Shown here piece by piece: positions 56,801-64,000 of a stretch of DNA of 64,000 nucleotides. The notes beneath the pieces are model-generated. The model made no database searches. It saw nothing but the letters and a program-made list of their open reading frames with translations, and had not been told where the DNA came from. Each line of letters starts with the position of its first letter. The stretch's first letter is position 1. Source of the DNA: an uncultured Cohaesibacter sp. (lineage in GTDB: Bacteria > Pseudomonadota > Alphaproteobacteria > Rhizobiales > Cohaesibacteraceae); assembly GCF_963678225.1 (NCBI RefSeq), contig NZ_OY782763.1, positions 248,001 to 312,000 of the forward strand, in the 5' to 3' direction. The position numbers and the translations under genes are program-made.

Positions 56801-57634
56801 TCAATGCCTGACGACGCTAATATTGCGCGCCCTCAGTTCCTCAAGAGCGAGTGGCGTGACCACAACACCCTCAGCGATGTTAATTGTTGAGCCGCTCGCA
56901 AGCTTGGCGTCACGCCATCCGAACACCCGCTTGCTATCGGCGGGGATGAGGGCCGGAGCTTGAGGCGTTATGAGCGCTGCTTTTTGTTCTGCTGTGAAAG
57001 CGCGTGTATCCGAAACGAACGGTGTCACGGCTCCAGCAACAACCCTCGAAAGCTGGGGCGCACGGCACAGCCTGACCCCATAGCGGTCCAACGCTTCCAG
57101 ATTGGCGATCATCATGGCCCGATAGGCATCATTGGCCACAAACAACCGATCATCACGATCACGACAGGCCGGACAACAGGCGTCTTTTGCCGCCACAATC
57201 ACTTTGCCCGTCTCCAGAGCCGTTGCCATCAGCCTTGAAGGCGCATCATCGCCAATGCCATGAACTACCTTGGCGGCCAGTGCCATGCTCATATTGGGAA
57301 CGATGAGCATGGTTTTATCGGCCAGTAGTGAAGACATACCGGTCATTGGAGATACCGCATCAAGAACGGTCCATGCTGTCTGGGGTATCGCAAGTGTTTG
57401 AGCAGGGAAGGTGGAGGGTATGGCTTCAAACACTTCGCGTGTGGCTGCGACATCAAGTGACCAACTGTCGCGATACAGCTTGTTCAGCTCCTGAACGGCA
57501 TCTCCAATTCCGGCATCCGACATATCCAGCAAAACCAGCGCCTTGCGCTTCATCACTGAAAGTCGCTCGATGATCTTCTCTGAAATGATTTCTACGAGAA
57601 CCGTTTGAATGATACGGGAGAGGTCTGGCATCAT
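56801..57634 (-). CDS. Flavoprotein-like protein of the microcompartment locus
   Basis: The 277-residue protein has no strong classical motif that I recognise. The N-terminal half (about 30-150) has alternating beta-strand/helix segments (KALVLLDMSDAGIGDAVQEL, TMLIVPNMSMALAAKVVHGIGD) resembling the UbiX/CoaC flavoprotein fold. The middle has an AAKDACCPACRDRDD cluster with three Cys, which could be a metal or Fe-S site. The end, INIAEGVVVTPLALEELRARNISVV, resembles tails seen in other microcompartment proteins. From memory, such flavoproteins accompany some glycyl-radical microcompartments. Its start overlaps the eutJ stop by four bases. Confidence 0.7.
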   Translation of the reverse strand: MMPDLSRIIQTVLVEIISEKIIERLSVMKRKALVLLDMSDAGIGDAVQELNKLYRDSWSLDVAATREVFEAIPSTFPAQTLAIPQTAWTVLDAVSPMTGMSSLLADKTMLIVPNMSMALAAKVVHGIGDDAPSRLMATALETGKVIVAAKDACCPACRDRDDRLFVANDAYRAMMIANLEALDRYGVRLCRAPQLSRVVAGAVTPFVSDTRAFTAEQKAALITPQAPALIPADSKRVFGWRDAKLASGSTINIAEGVVVTPLALEELRARNISVVRH

Positions 57635-58491
57635 TGCACTCCCCCTGCCTGCCCGGTCTGGCTGGCATTCTGCTCATACATCGCAATGCCGAGCGGTGTG
57701 ACCAGAAGCGGCTCTGCCGGTTTGATCACGGTCTTGCCAGTCTGTTGCGCGAAGGCTTTTTCAAAGCCGGAAAAGGTGCAGGCACCGCCGACCACATAGA
57801 TGTCGTCAACATCTTTGCCATCCAGAAATCTGGAAACGATGCTGGCCATCTTGTCGACCACAGGCCGCACGACAGGAAACACATCCCGATCGTTCGCAAC
57901 ATCAAGCTTGTGTTCCTCGGCCTCATCAAAGCTCATGCCATAGGCACCAGCAAGCACAAGGGTCATGTGCGTTCCGCCGGTTGCTTCATCGAAGGAGCCC
58001 AGCACCTTGCCATTTTTCAGAATGCTGATGCCTGTGGTGCCGCCGCCCACGTCAACGACGGCACCATCGCTCACCATCAATACGCGCGATGCAGCTGTCG
58101 GTTCATCGACAATCTCAACAAGTTCCATGTCGGCCGCTTCCACCACATTGCCAATGGCCTTGGCATTGCCGGCATGAATACCGGGAGGAATGGCCGTTGC
58201 AGCCCGAACAAGCTGTTGGCCCAGGCGATCCTCGATAATCGCCTTGAGAGACCGAACAGCCTGAACAGCCCCCACATAATCAACCACAATGCCATCACGC
58301 ACGACAGTCGAGCGATAGCTTGCCCCGGTAACAGGCCGGTTTTGCGCATCAACCACCGACAGCACGATATTGGCCGTTCCAAGGTCGACGCCGACCTTCA
58401 ACGGGCCTTCAGCCCACTCAGATTTCGGCAATATTGCCTCCTCTCTGATCAGGTCTGCAAAGTCGTGCAAGATATCATCGGAACTGCGCAT
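57631..58491 (-). CDS. eutJ: EutJ-like ATPase-fold chaperone
   Basis: The 286-residue protein has the actin/Hsp70 ATPase fold: KVGVDLGTANIVLSVVDAQNRPVTG near residue 31, AVVDVGGGTTGISILKNGK near 144, VDEPTAAS near 128, and YVVGGACTFSGFEKAF near 234. It lacks a peptide-binding domain. EutJ proteins are thought to be reactivating or chaperone factors in ethanolamine and glycyl-radical microcompartments. Its role here is unproven, since the dehydratase is not B12-dependent. It overlaps the flavoprotein-like gene by four bases, so the two are translationally coupled. Confidence 0.88.
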   Translation of the reverse strand: MRSSDDILHDFADLIREEAILPKSEWAEGPLKVGVDLGTANIVLSVVDAQNRPVTGASYRSTVVRDGIVVDYVGAVQAVRSLKAIIEDRLGQQLVRAATAIPPGIHAGNAKAIGNVVEAADMELVEIVDEPTAASRVLMVSDGAVVDVGGGTTGISILKNGKVLGSFDEATGGTHMTLVLAGAYGMSFDEAEEHKLDVANDRDVFPVVRPVVDKMASIVSRFLDGKDVDDIYVVGGACTFSGFEKAFAQQTGKTVIKPAEPLLVTPLGIAMYEQNASQTGQAGGVQ

Positions 58492-58546
58492 GGTGACTTT
58501 TCTTCAGTTGGCTTTTGACTTTTGGGTTCGATAGGAATTTGCAAAA

Positions 58547-59203
58547 TCAGGATTTGCAAATCCGCACCTGATCGTTGTTTTTGAGGCCAAGCGCGTTGGC
58601 TTCTTCAACATCGATATGAATTTCCAGAGCAGAGGCTTCGGATACACGCACTGCAACATTCTTGAGAATGCCACCGCGCGGCCCCTGCGCTTCCACGCTC
58701 ACAATCTCGCCATTGCAGACACCGGCCTTTTTTGCGTCGTCGGGATGCATATGGATGTGGCGTTGCGCCACAATGACGCCCTGCTCCAGCTTGACCGACC
58801 CGAGCGGGCCAACAATTTCCAAGCCGGCGCTCTCATCCAGATCACCTGACATGCGCATCGGAGCCTTGATGCCCAGCGCAAAGCCGTCTGATACGGAAAT
58901 CTCGATCTGTGTTTCCTTGCGAAATGGCCCGAGAACCCGAACGCGCCGTAGCTCGCCTTTGGGGCCTTTCAGAGTAACTGTTTCTTCGGCCGCATATTGT
59001 CCTGGCTGTTTCATGGCCTTCATGCGGGTCAGGTTTTGCCCCGGACCAAACAGCATTTCCATGTCTTCTCTGGACAGGTGAACATGGCGGTTCGACACCC
59101 CGACCGGTACCAAGGCAGGATCGCTCTTTGACGCCGCGCTGCTCGTTGCCTTTGCCAGAATATCGGCGACAACCTTATCGATCATTTGCTCAGTCAGTTG
59201 CAT
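58547..59203 (-). CDS. pduL: Phosphotransacylase PduL
   Basis: The 218-residue enzyme converts propionyl-CoA and phosphate to propionyl-phosphate, recycling CoA inside the compartment. It shows duplicated metal-binding repeats: VGVSNRHVHLS (His40 and His42) and VIVAQRHIHMHPDDAKKAG near 143. GPFRKETQIEISVSDGFALGI is near 93. Residues 3-18 (LTEQMIDKVVADILAK) form an encapsulation-peptide-like helix. The order pduL, eutJ, flavoprotein, BMC-P, PduO-like, pduP is compact and one operon. Confidence 0.94.
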   Translation of the reverse strand: MQLTEQMIDKVVADILAKATSSAASKSDPALVPVGVSNRHVHLSREDMEMLFGPGQNLTRMKAMKQPGQYAAEETVTLKGPKGELRRVRVLGPFRKETQIEISVSDGFALGIKAPMRMSGDLDESAGLEIVGPLGSVKLEQGVIVAQRHIHMHPDDAKKAGVCNGEIVSVEAQGPRGGILKNVAVRVSEASALEIHIDVEEANALGLKNNDQVRICKS

Positions 59204-59288
59204 GGCTCTTTCTTTGCTCTCTCTTTGTCATCCCGCAGCCCAAAGGAACCGCGGGATGAAAGTCTTTCAGGGTCGGAAGACAAACCAC

Positions 59289-59957
59289 TCAGGCGCGTCT
59301 GCGTCTGCCGCGGCCAGTCTTGCGTGTCGTAGCCGGTTTGGCGCTAGATGATGCGGGCTTTGCAGCCTCGATCGGCTTGACTTCAGCAACCGGCTTAAGA
59401 TCCAGCTCTTCCGTTTTTGCCACTTCCGGAGCTGCTTGCTCTGCCTTCTCCACGTCTGCCTTGCTCTTGGCACTCGCGCTTTCAGCAGCCTCAGCCTTGC
59501 CTTCGGTCTGCTCAGGGGCCGGAGCCTCCGCTCCAGCGTCCTCGCCAGTGGCTTCAGAGCCCTTGTCCGAGCCGCCTTCACCGGAATCGTCAGGACCAGA
59601 TTTCGGCCCTTCCCCCCCACCTGTCGGCGGAGTCGGTTCAGGAGGCTCAAGTGGCTTTGGGAGGTCAGCACCAACCGTTTCTTCGGAGATGACCATGCAC
59701 TCCATGCCATCAGCAGGTCTTGCGATCACTTTCGTGGACACGACCGTGTTGATTTTGGCAGCAGCGGCGGTTGCCGCTGCCACGGCAGCATTGACTGCAC
59801 CGACTTCGCCATAGAGCTTGACAACCGTCATGCCACCTCCCTTGGCCAATTCGTAGCCGACAAGCTCGACATTTGCAGATTTCACGGCAGCGTCTGCCGC
59901 TTCAATGGCAGCAGTCAGGCCCGTCGTTTCAATCAAACCGAGGCTTTTCTGCGACAT
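59289..59957 (-). CDS. BMC-H shell protein with long acidic tail and arginine-rich end
   Basis: The 222-residue protein starts with a normal BMC-H domain (residues 2-90: KSLGLIETTGLTAAIEAADAAVKSANVELVGYELAKGGGMTVVKLYGEVGAV). The remaining 130 residues are low-complexity: Gly/Pro-rich at first, then Ala/Glu/Ser-rich and acidic. It ends with a basic cluster, RKTGRGRRRRA. It resembles PduK/EutK in having a C-terminal extension, but not in sequence. The tail could tether cargo or neighbouring shells, or bind RNA or DNA. The pore loop is KGGG, less open than in the smaller BMC-H at 60829. Confidence 0.88.
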   Translation of the reverse strand: MSQKSLGLIETTGLTAAIEAADAAVKSANVELVGYELAKGGGMTVVKLYGEVGAVNAAVAAATAAAAKINTVVSTKVIARPADGMECMVISEETVGADLPKPLEPPEPTPPTGGGEGPKSGPDDSGEGGSDKGSEATGEDAGAEAPAPEQTEGKAEAAESASAKSKADVEKAEQAAPEVAKTEELDLKPVAEVKPIEAAKPASSSAKPATTRKTGRGRRRRA

Positions 59958-59978
59958 GACGATCCTCCTTTCCTACGA

Positions 59979-60803
59979 TCAAATGTAAGGGGTTGTGCTG
60001 GAAGGAAGATCCTCATCAGGTTCCATGGCTTTGAGAACCTGCTTGCCCACTTCACGAGCCGCAACGATAGCCTGACGCACAGCGCCAGAGTCACCGCTGA
60101 AGGTGAAGATGACTTCGTTCGAGAAGCTGGTTCCACCATTGCCTGGTGAAGAATAGCCAACCGCATCCACAGTTGCCGCTTTGGCAGCCGTATCAGCCAG
60201 CAGAACACCAATGGCAGCCGGGCCACCGACGGTGATACCGAAGGACTGGCCAAGCGGTGCACCGAAAGCTTTGTTCAGGGCTGTGCTTGCACGTGCGGTA
60301 TACTGGAATTCCAGATGACCGGCAGAGTTGCCATAAACATCACCAAAGGTGCGTTCCACTTCACTCAGAGCCACTTCAACGGCACGACGGGCATCGGAAA
60401 CATCCTCTGCACCAAACAGGATCAAAGAACCATGACCAGCACCGCCTTCAGTATCGCGAGGCAGTTCGATCAGGATGATTTCACTGTTGGTTGCCTTGAC
60501 GGCTTCGTCAGCTGCAAAGATGTGCGGGCCAGCACCGGTACGGGCACCAAGAATACCGATTGAACGGTATTTCTTGTCGATCTTCATCTGCTCATGCAGG
60601 GAAGAGTCAACATTGGCGATAACAAGACCAATGGTGTGGCCAATTGCGGTGCCGACAAATTCGGTCAGACCGCAGGCTGCCGGCAGTTTGGCTGCGCAGC
60701 TTTTCGCTTCAGGGGCTGCAGGTTGTGCGGGAGCGGAAGCAGCTTCCGAGCCCATTTTGCGCATAACCTCGCCCATGATCTGTTCGACAAGATCGTTATT
60801 CAT
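59979..60803 (-). CDS. pduB: BMC-T trimeric shell protein, PduB type
   Basis: The 274-residue protein is very close to PduB: two tandem BMC domains making a pseudo-hexameric trimer with a gated pore. Visible segments are VGTAIGHTIGLVIANVDSSLHEQMK, RSIGILGARTGAGPHIFAADEAVKATN, ELPRDTEGGAGHGSLILFGAEDVSDARR, FGDVYGNSAGHLEFQYTARAS and SFSNEVIFTFSGDSGAVRQAI. The N-terminal segment LVEQIMGEVMRKMG corresponds to the PduB extension that anchors the enzyme core. This gene strongly supports a propanediol-type compartment. Confidence 0.95.
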   Translation of the reverse strand: MNNDLVEQIMGEVMRKMGSEAASAPAQPAAPEAKSCAAKLPAACGLTEFVGTAIGHTIGLVIANVDSSLHEQMKIDKKYRSIGILGARTGAGPHIFAADEAVKATNSEIILIELPRDTEGGAGHGSLILFGAEDVSDARRAVEVALSEVERTFGDVYGNSAGHLEFQYTARASTALNKAFGAPLGQSFGITVGGPAAIGVLLADTAAKAATVDAVGYSSPGNGGTSFSNEVIFTFSGDSGAVRQAIVAAREVGKQVLKAMEPDEDLPSSTTPYI

Positions 60804-60828
60804 TGTCGATACTCCTTCTGATCAGGGG

Positions 60829-61110
60829 TTATTCCGCGCTTTTCGGCAGGATTTTTTCAACTTCGGTATGTGGGCGTGGGATGACATGGACGGAAACCAC
60901 GGTGCCAACTTTTTCAGCAGCCACTGCGCCAGCGTCGGTAGCAGCTTTAACTGCGCCAACATCGCCACGAACCATAACGGTCACAAAACCAGACCCGATT
61001 TTTTCATAGCCGATCAGGCCGACATTTGCGGATTTGACCATCGCATCAGCAGCTTCGATTGCGCCTACGAGGCCTTTGGTTTCAACCATACCCAATGCTT
61101 CTTGTTGCAT
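60829..61110 (-). CDS. BMC-H shell protein (PduA/PduJ/EutM type)
   Basis: The 93-residue main shell hexamer has [57 protein letters not shown], the full canonical BMC-H core with pore loop [21 protein letters not shown] is the usual C-terminal helix. It probably makes most facets of the shell. It precedes pduB by 25 bases on the minus strand and is followed by the other shell and enzyme genes. Confidence 0.95.
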   Translation of the reverse strand: MQQEALGMVETKGLVGAIEAADAMVKSANVGLIGYEKIGSGFVTVMVRGDVGAVKAATDAGAVAAEKVGTVVSVHVIPRPHTEVEKILPKSAE

Positions 61111-61198
61111 TTTTCTCTCCAGTTTTCTTGTTGTTCAGAATGTGCCCTTTTGAGGCGTCAAGTTTTTAAGTAGTTTGATTGGTGTCCTCCCTCATCTC

Positions 61199-62338
61199 CT
61201 ATCCACCAAGGCGCCGCAGCAACCGCACCAGGTCTTGAGCAACCGGCTTTCTGGGATTGGTGGCCGTGCACGCATCCGCGAAAGTCGCTTTAACAAGGGT
61301 TTGTTCGCTGTGGGCATATGCGTTCATGTCGATCCCCTGCCCCCGAAGCGTTGCGGGAATGTTGAACTGCGCATTCAGGCGTTCGATCGCGTGAATGAGA
61401 GCCCAGACACCCATCTTGATGCTCGGGAAACGCAGGCCCAGGCTGGTCGCAGCCTTGGCATAGACGTCCGCCGTCTTTTCGCAGAAGGCTGAGCCTTCGC
61501 TAAGGCCGGCGTTATATTCAATGACCAGAGGCAGAAGCATGGCATTGAGACGACCGTGGGCGACATGAAACTGTCCGCCGATGGCATGAGCCAGTCCGTG
61601 GTTCAGGCCAAGGCCTGCCGAATTGAACGCCATGCCCGCCATGCAGGAAGCCTGATGCATCTCTGCGCGGGCTTCCAGATCATCGCCATTCTTGAATGCA
61701 ACCGGCAGGCTTTCAAATGCCAGCGACAAGGCCTTGGCAGCCAAAGCGTCGGAGCAATAGGAAGAGCGGGAAGATGCAAGAGCCTCGATGGCATGGGTTA
61801 TGACGTCCATCCCGGTGTCCGCAGTCACATTGGCAGGAGCCGTGCGGACAAATTCGGGGTCCAGGATCGCAACATCCGGTATCAGTGAGTTGGATACCAA
61901 TGGAAATTTGCGATTGTTGGCCGGGTCGGAAATCACGGCATAAGACGTCACCTCTGATCCGGTTCCCGATGTGGTGGGAATGGCTACAAACTGGATAGTG
62001 AGTTGGGGTTTGACTTCTCGAACGACAGCCAGAATGGCTTTCGCAGCATCAATGGCGGATCCGCCACCCAGAGCAACGATCGCGTCCGGCTCGAAGTCGG
62101 CAAGAAGGCCAGCTCCCTTGGACACTGTTTCGATAGGCGGCTCAGGGATCGCTTCATCATAGACGAAACACTCAGATCCGGTGAGATGCGCCCGTACCCT
62201 GTCCAGAGCACCGGATTTTGCCATGAAGGCATCCGTGACGATCGCAACCTTCTGACCGCGATAAGCGTTCAGTCGATCCAGCATCCCGGCTCCAAAAACA
62301 ACTTCCGTTTTTGAAAAGAAGCTCTGATAACGAGACAT
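61199..62338 (-). CDS. Iron-containing alcohol dehydrogenase (PduQ-like)
   Basis: The 379-residue enzyme reduces an aldehyde (probably propionaldehyde) to the alcohol with NADH, regenerating NAD for PduP inside the shell. The NAD-binding GGGSAIDAAKAI is near residue 96. SGTGSEVTSYAVI is near 141. The Fe-binding His pattern is in GLNHGLAHAIGGQFHVAHG near 258-276. The length is normal. It lies between the glycyl radical enzyme and the BMC-H gene. Confidence 0.9.
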   Translation of the reverse strand: MSRYQSFFSKTEVVFGAGMLDRLNAYRGQKVAIVTDAFMAKSGALDRVRAHLTGSECFVYDEAIPEPPIETVSKGAGLLADFEPDAIVALGGGSAIDAAKAILAVVREVKPQLTIQFVAIPTTSGTGSEVTSYAVISDPANNRKFPLVSNSLIPDVAILDPEFVRTAPANVTADTGMDVITHAIEALASSRSSYCSDALAAKALSLAFESLPVAFKNGDDLEARAEMHQASCMAGMAFNSAGLGLNHGLAHAIGGQFHVAHGRLNAMLLPLVIEYNAGLSEGSAFCEKTADVYAKAATSLGLRFPSIKMGVWALIHAIERLNAQFNIPATLRGQGIDMNAYAHSEQTLVKATFADACTATNPRKPVAQDLVRLLRRLGG

Positions 62339-62466
62339 AAAACAGAAATCCTTGACACTTTGAGCAATTGTGAGCTGCCGGAGAGAGAAACCTCAAAAGA
62401 CCCCGACAGCCTGTCGCGCCATACTGACCTGCCAGAGCCAAAGGCCTTGGCAGGTCGGCCAATCTC

Positions 62467-64000
62467 CTAGAGATTTTGCTCGGTACGGCTGATGATGTCG
62501 TCCTGCACTTCCTTGGCGAGCACGACCCACTGGGCGCTATAACCAGCCACGCGGACCACAAGGTCTCTGTGTTTTTCAGGTTCACGCTGAGCTTCGAGCA
62601 AGACGTTTCTGTCCACCACGTTGAACTGGACATGCATGCCCTTGTGATCGAAGTAGGAGCGTACAACCGAAGTGAAGTTCAGGATGCCATTGTCGCCAGC
62701 AAGGGCGGATGGCAGGAACTTCTGGTTATAGAGGGTACCGTTGGAGGCAATGAAGTGGTTGAGCTTGGCAACCGAGTTTGCCGCAGCGGTCGGACCATTG
62801 ACGTCCTTACCCTGACGAGGAGATACACCGTCAGCAAGAGGTGCCTTGGCCAGACGTCCGTCAGGCAGTGCAGCAACATCTTTACCGAACAGCACGTTGG
62901 CAGACACAGGATAGATACCAGCCTGGAACTGACCGCCGCGCGGGTTGGTGTATTTTTCGACTTCTTTACAGTAGATCTCAGCGCACTTGCGGGCAATCAG
63001 ATCGACTTCATCGATGTCGTTACCGAAGCATTCGGCACTATCGAGCATGCGATGAATATCGGCATATTTGCCGCTAGGCGCAGCGCTGGAAGAACCAAGG
63101 GTCTGGTAGACCTGATCTTTCAGAGCGGAGACATCCATGGAGTTGTTGTTGGCAAGAACCTTGCGAACAGCGGCATAGACCTGATCTTCAGACAGTTCCG
63201 CAGCTGCAGGAGCAGCACCGCCAACCGGCTGACCGAAGTTGTTGACCAGAGCTTCCTTGAGTTCTGCCGGGCTGATTTTCTTTTCGTCAAAGACGAATTT
63301 CTTCATTGCGTAGACAGAGTCACCGGTGTCAGCAACACCAAAGGCCTGCGGGCCGGTGAAGTTGTACAAGGCGCCGCCTTCCTGCACGGACATGCCGCGA
63401 CCAAGGCAATCATCAACCATTGCAGACTGGAACGGCAGAGGAGCCATTTCGGCGTGCGCAATGTCAACGCAGTTGTCAGCTTCAACCAGATGGTAGACGA
63501 AGTAGGCCATCTGTTTTTCAAAAGCATCGTAGAAGTCATCAAGGCACTTCCACTGCGATACGTCCGGTGTAACCGGACCAAGCTGCTTGTTGCCGATGGT
63601 GCCTGGCGTTTCGCCAACTTTACCACCGTGCAGGGTGATTTCGAGGATCTTGGCTACGTTGAAGAATGCAGCGTCGTGCCAGCCTTCTGCCTTATGGATT
63701 GGCTGCGGTTCAACGCAACCGACAATGCCGTAATCGCGGGCATCGGCAAGAGAAACACCACGGTTCTGAAGAGCCGGAATGATCACTTCGTCGTTATACA
63801 TGGCCGGAACACCAAGACCCAGACGAACAACTTCCGTAGCGCGGAAGAGGAATTCATCAGGCGTGCCCTGCCAAACGCGAATGGAGAAGGAAGGAGCTGG
63901 CAAACGAACGTGAGAAACAGCTTCCATGCACATGTAGGAAACATCGTTTGTAGCATCCAGCCCGTCAGAAGTCTGACCACCAACGCACAGATTCTGGAAC
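62467..64000 (-). CDS. Glycyl radical enzyme, probable 1,2-propanediol (or glycerol) dehydratase, 5' end outside the window
   Basis: The gene runs off the window end; about 511 C-terminal residues are visible and the frame is open to base 64000. The active-site segment is GCVEPQPIHKAEGWHDAAFF, with the thiyl Cys and nearby Glu. The glycyl loop RVAGYSAQW has its radical Gly at about 62542-62544. The EGWHDAAFF stretch with Asp 14 residues after the Cys fits glycerol/propanediol dehydratases. As I remember it, choline lyase CutC has Trp-Thr-Ser and a Tyr here. Between FGQ and YADIHRM lies an inserted segment of about 54 residues (63067-63228) with two amphipathic helices resembling encapsulation peptides. 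Confidence 0.92.
   Translation of the reverse strand, partial: FQNLCVGGQTSDGLDATNDVSYMCMEAVSHVRLPAPSFSIRVWQGTPDEFLFRATEVVRLGLGVPAMYNDEVIIPALQNRGVSLADARDYGIVGCVEPQPIHKAEGWHDAAFFNVAKILEITLHGGKVGETPGTIGNKQLGPVTPDVSQWKCLDDFYDAFEKQMAYFVYHLVEADNCVDIAHAEMAPLPFQSAMVDDCLGRGMSVQEGGALYNFTGPQAFGVADTGDSVYAMKKFVFDEKKISPAELKEALVNNFGQPVGGAAPAAAELSEDQVYAAVRKVLANNNSMDVSALKDQVYQTLGSSSAAPSGKYADIHRMLDSAECFGNDIDEVDLIARKCAEIYCKEVEKYTNPRGGQFQAGIYPVSANVLFGKDVAALPDGRLAKAPLADGVSPRQGKDVNGPTAAANSVAKLNHFIASNGTLYNQKFLPSALAGDNGILNFTSVVRSYFDHKGMHVQFNVVDRNVLLEAQREPEKHRDLVVRVAGYSAQWVVLAKEVQDDIISRTEQNL

Noticed and set aside
62467-64000. Choline trimethylamine-lyase (CutC) as the identity of the glycyl radical enzyme
   Set aside because: The segment after GCVEPQ lacks the Trp-Thr-Ser and Tyr expected for CutC and carries GWHDAAFF as in diol dehydratases. 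The PduB-type shell and PocR sensor also point away from choline.

Overview
The window is chromosomal DNA from an alphaproteobacterium, most likely a facultatively anaerobic marine or host-associated member of the Hyphomicrobiales. Three things point there: ExoR, the alphaproteobacterial CsgH-type curli chaperone, and the order tpiA-secG-pyrG-kdsA-eno-ftsB-pdhABC-lpd-lipA-coq10 on the minus strand, which as I remember it is alphaproteobacterial gene order. The genus (a Cohaesibacter-like organism would fit) is a guess.

Region 1 (about 1-32 kb) is housekeeping. It holds xthA, exoR and a PPK2 kinase, then the long minus-strand backbone: pyruvate dehydrogenase with lipA and lpd, ftsB, enolase, kdsA, pyrG, secG and tpiA. 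A plus-strand block of ubiD, ubiX and four less familiar genes sits between ftsB and eno. On the plus strand follow ppiD, trpD, trpC, moaC and moeA, then convergent fpr. A near-perfect FNR/FixK-type box precedes a 59-residue membrane protein gene at 19.6-19.9 kb.

Region 2 (33-42.8 kb) is a curli-like secreted amyloid locus. It starts with an AT-rich leader of about 0.9 kb, then csgF, csgG, five curlin-repeat proteins (three of them over 500 residues), csgH, and a secreted protein that looks like an AprI/Inh inhibitor-type domain joined to an SH3-like domain. No csgE or csgD is visible. The three large fibre proteins and the inhibitor/SH3 protein are the most unusual part.

Region 3 (42.9-49.3 kb) is a glycerol-3-phosphate ABC uptake operon (ugpB, ugpA, ugpE, ugpC, ugpQ) with a divergent LysR regulator. 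A 19-bp perfect palindrome lies between them, and a strong terminator-like hairpin separates ugpB from ugpA.

Region 4 (49.3-64 kb, all minus strand, cut by the window end) is a glycyl-radical-enzyme bacterial microcompartment. In order of transcription it holds a diol-dehydratase-type glycyl radical enzyme, an iron alcohol dehydrogenase, shell proteins (BMC-H, PduB-type BMC-T, a tailed BMC-H), PduL, an EutJ-like ATPase-fold protein, a flavoprotein-like protein, the pentameric vertex protein, a PduO-C/HbpS-like protein, PduP with three encapsulation-peptide-like helices, a GrpU-like shell protein, the activating enzyme, a dedicated S-adenosylmethionine synthetase, and a PocR-domain sensor kinase with an AraC-type response regulator. 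The active-site sequence and the PocR sensor favour 1,2-propanediol (or glycerol) over choline as substrate. The glycyl radical enzyme carries an unusual internal insertion that looks like two encapsulation peptides.
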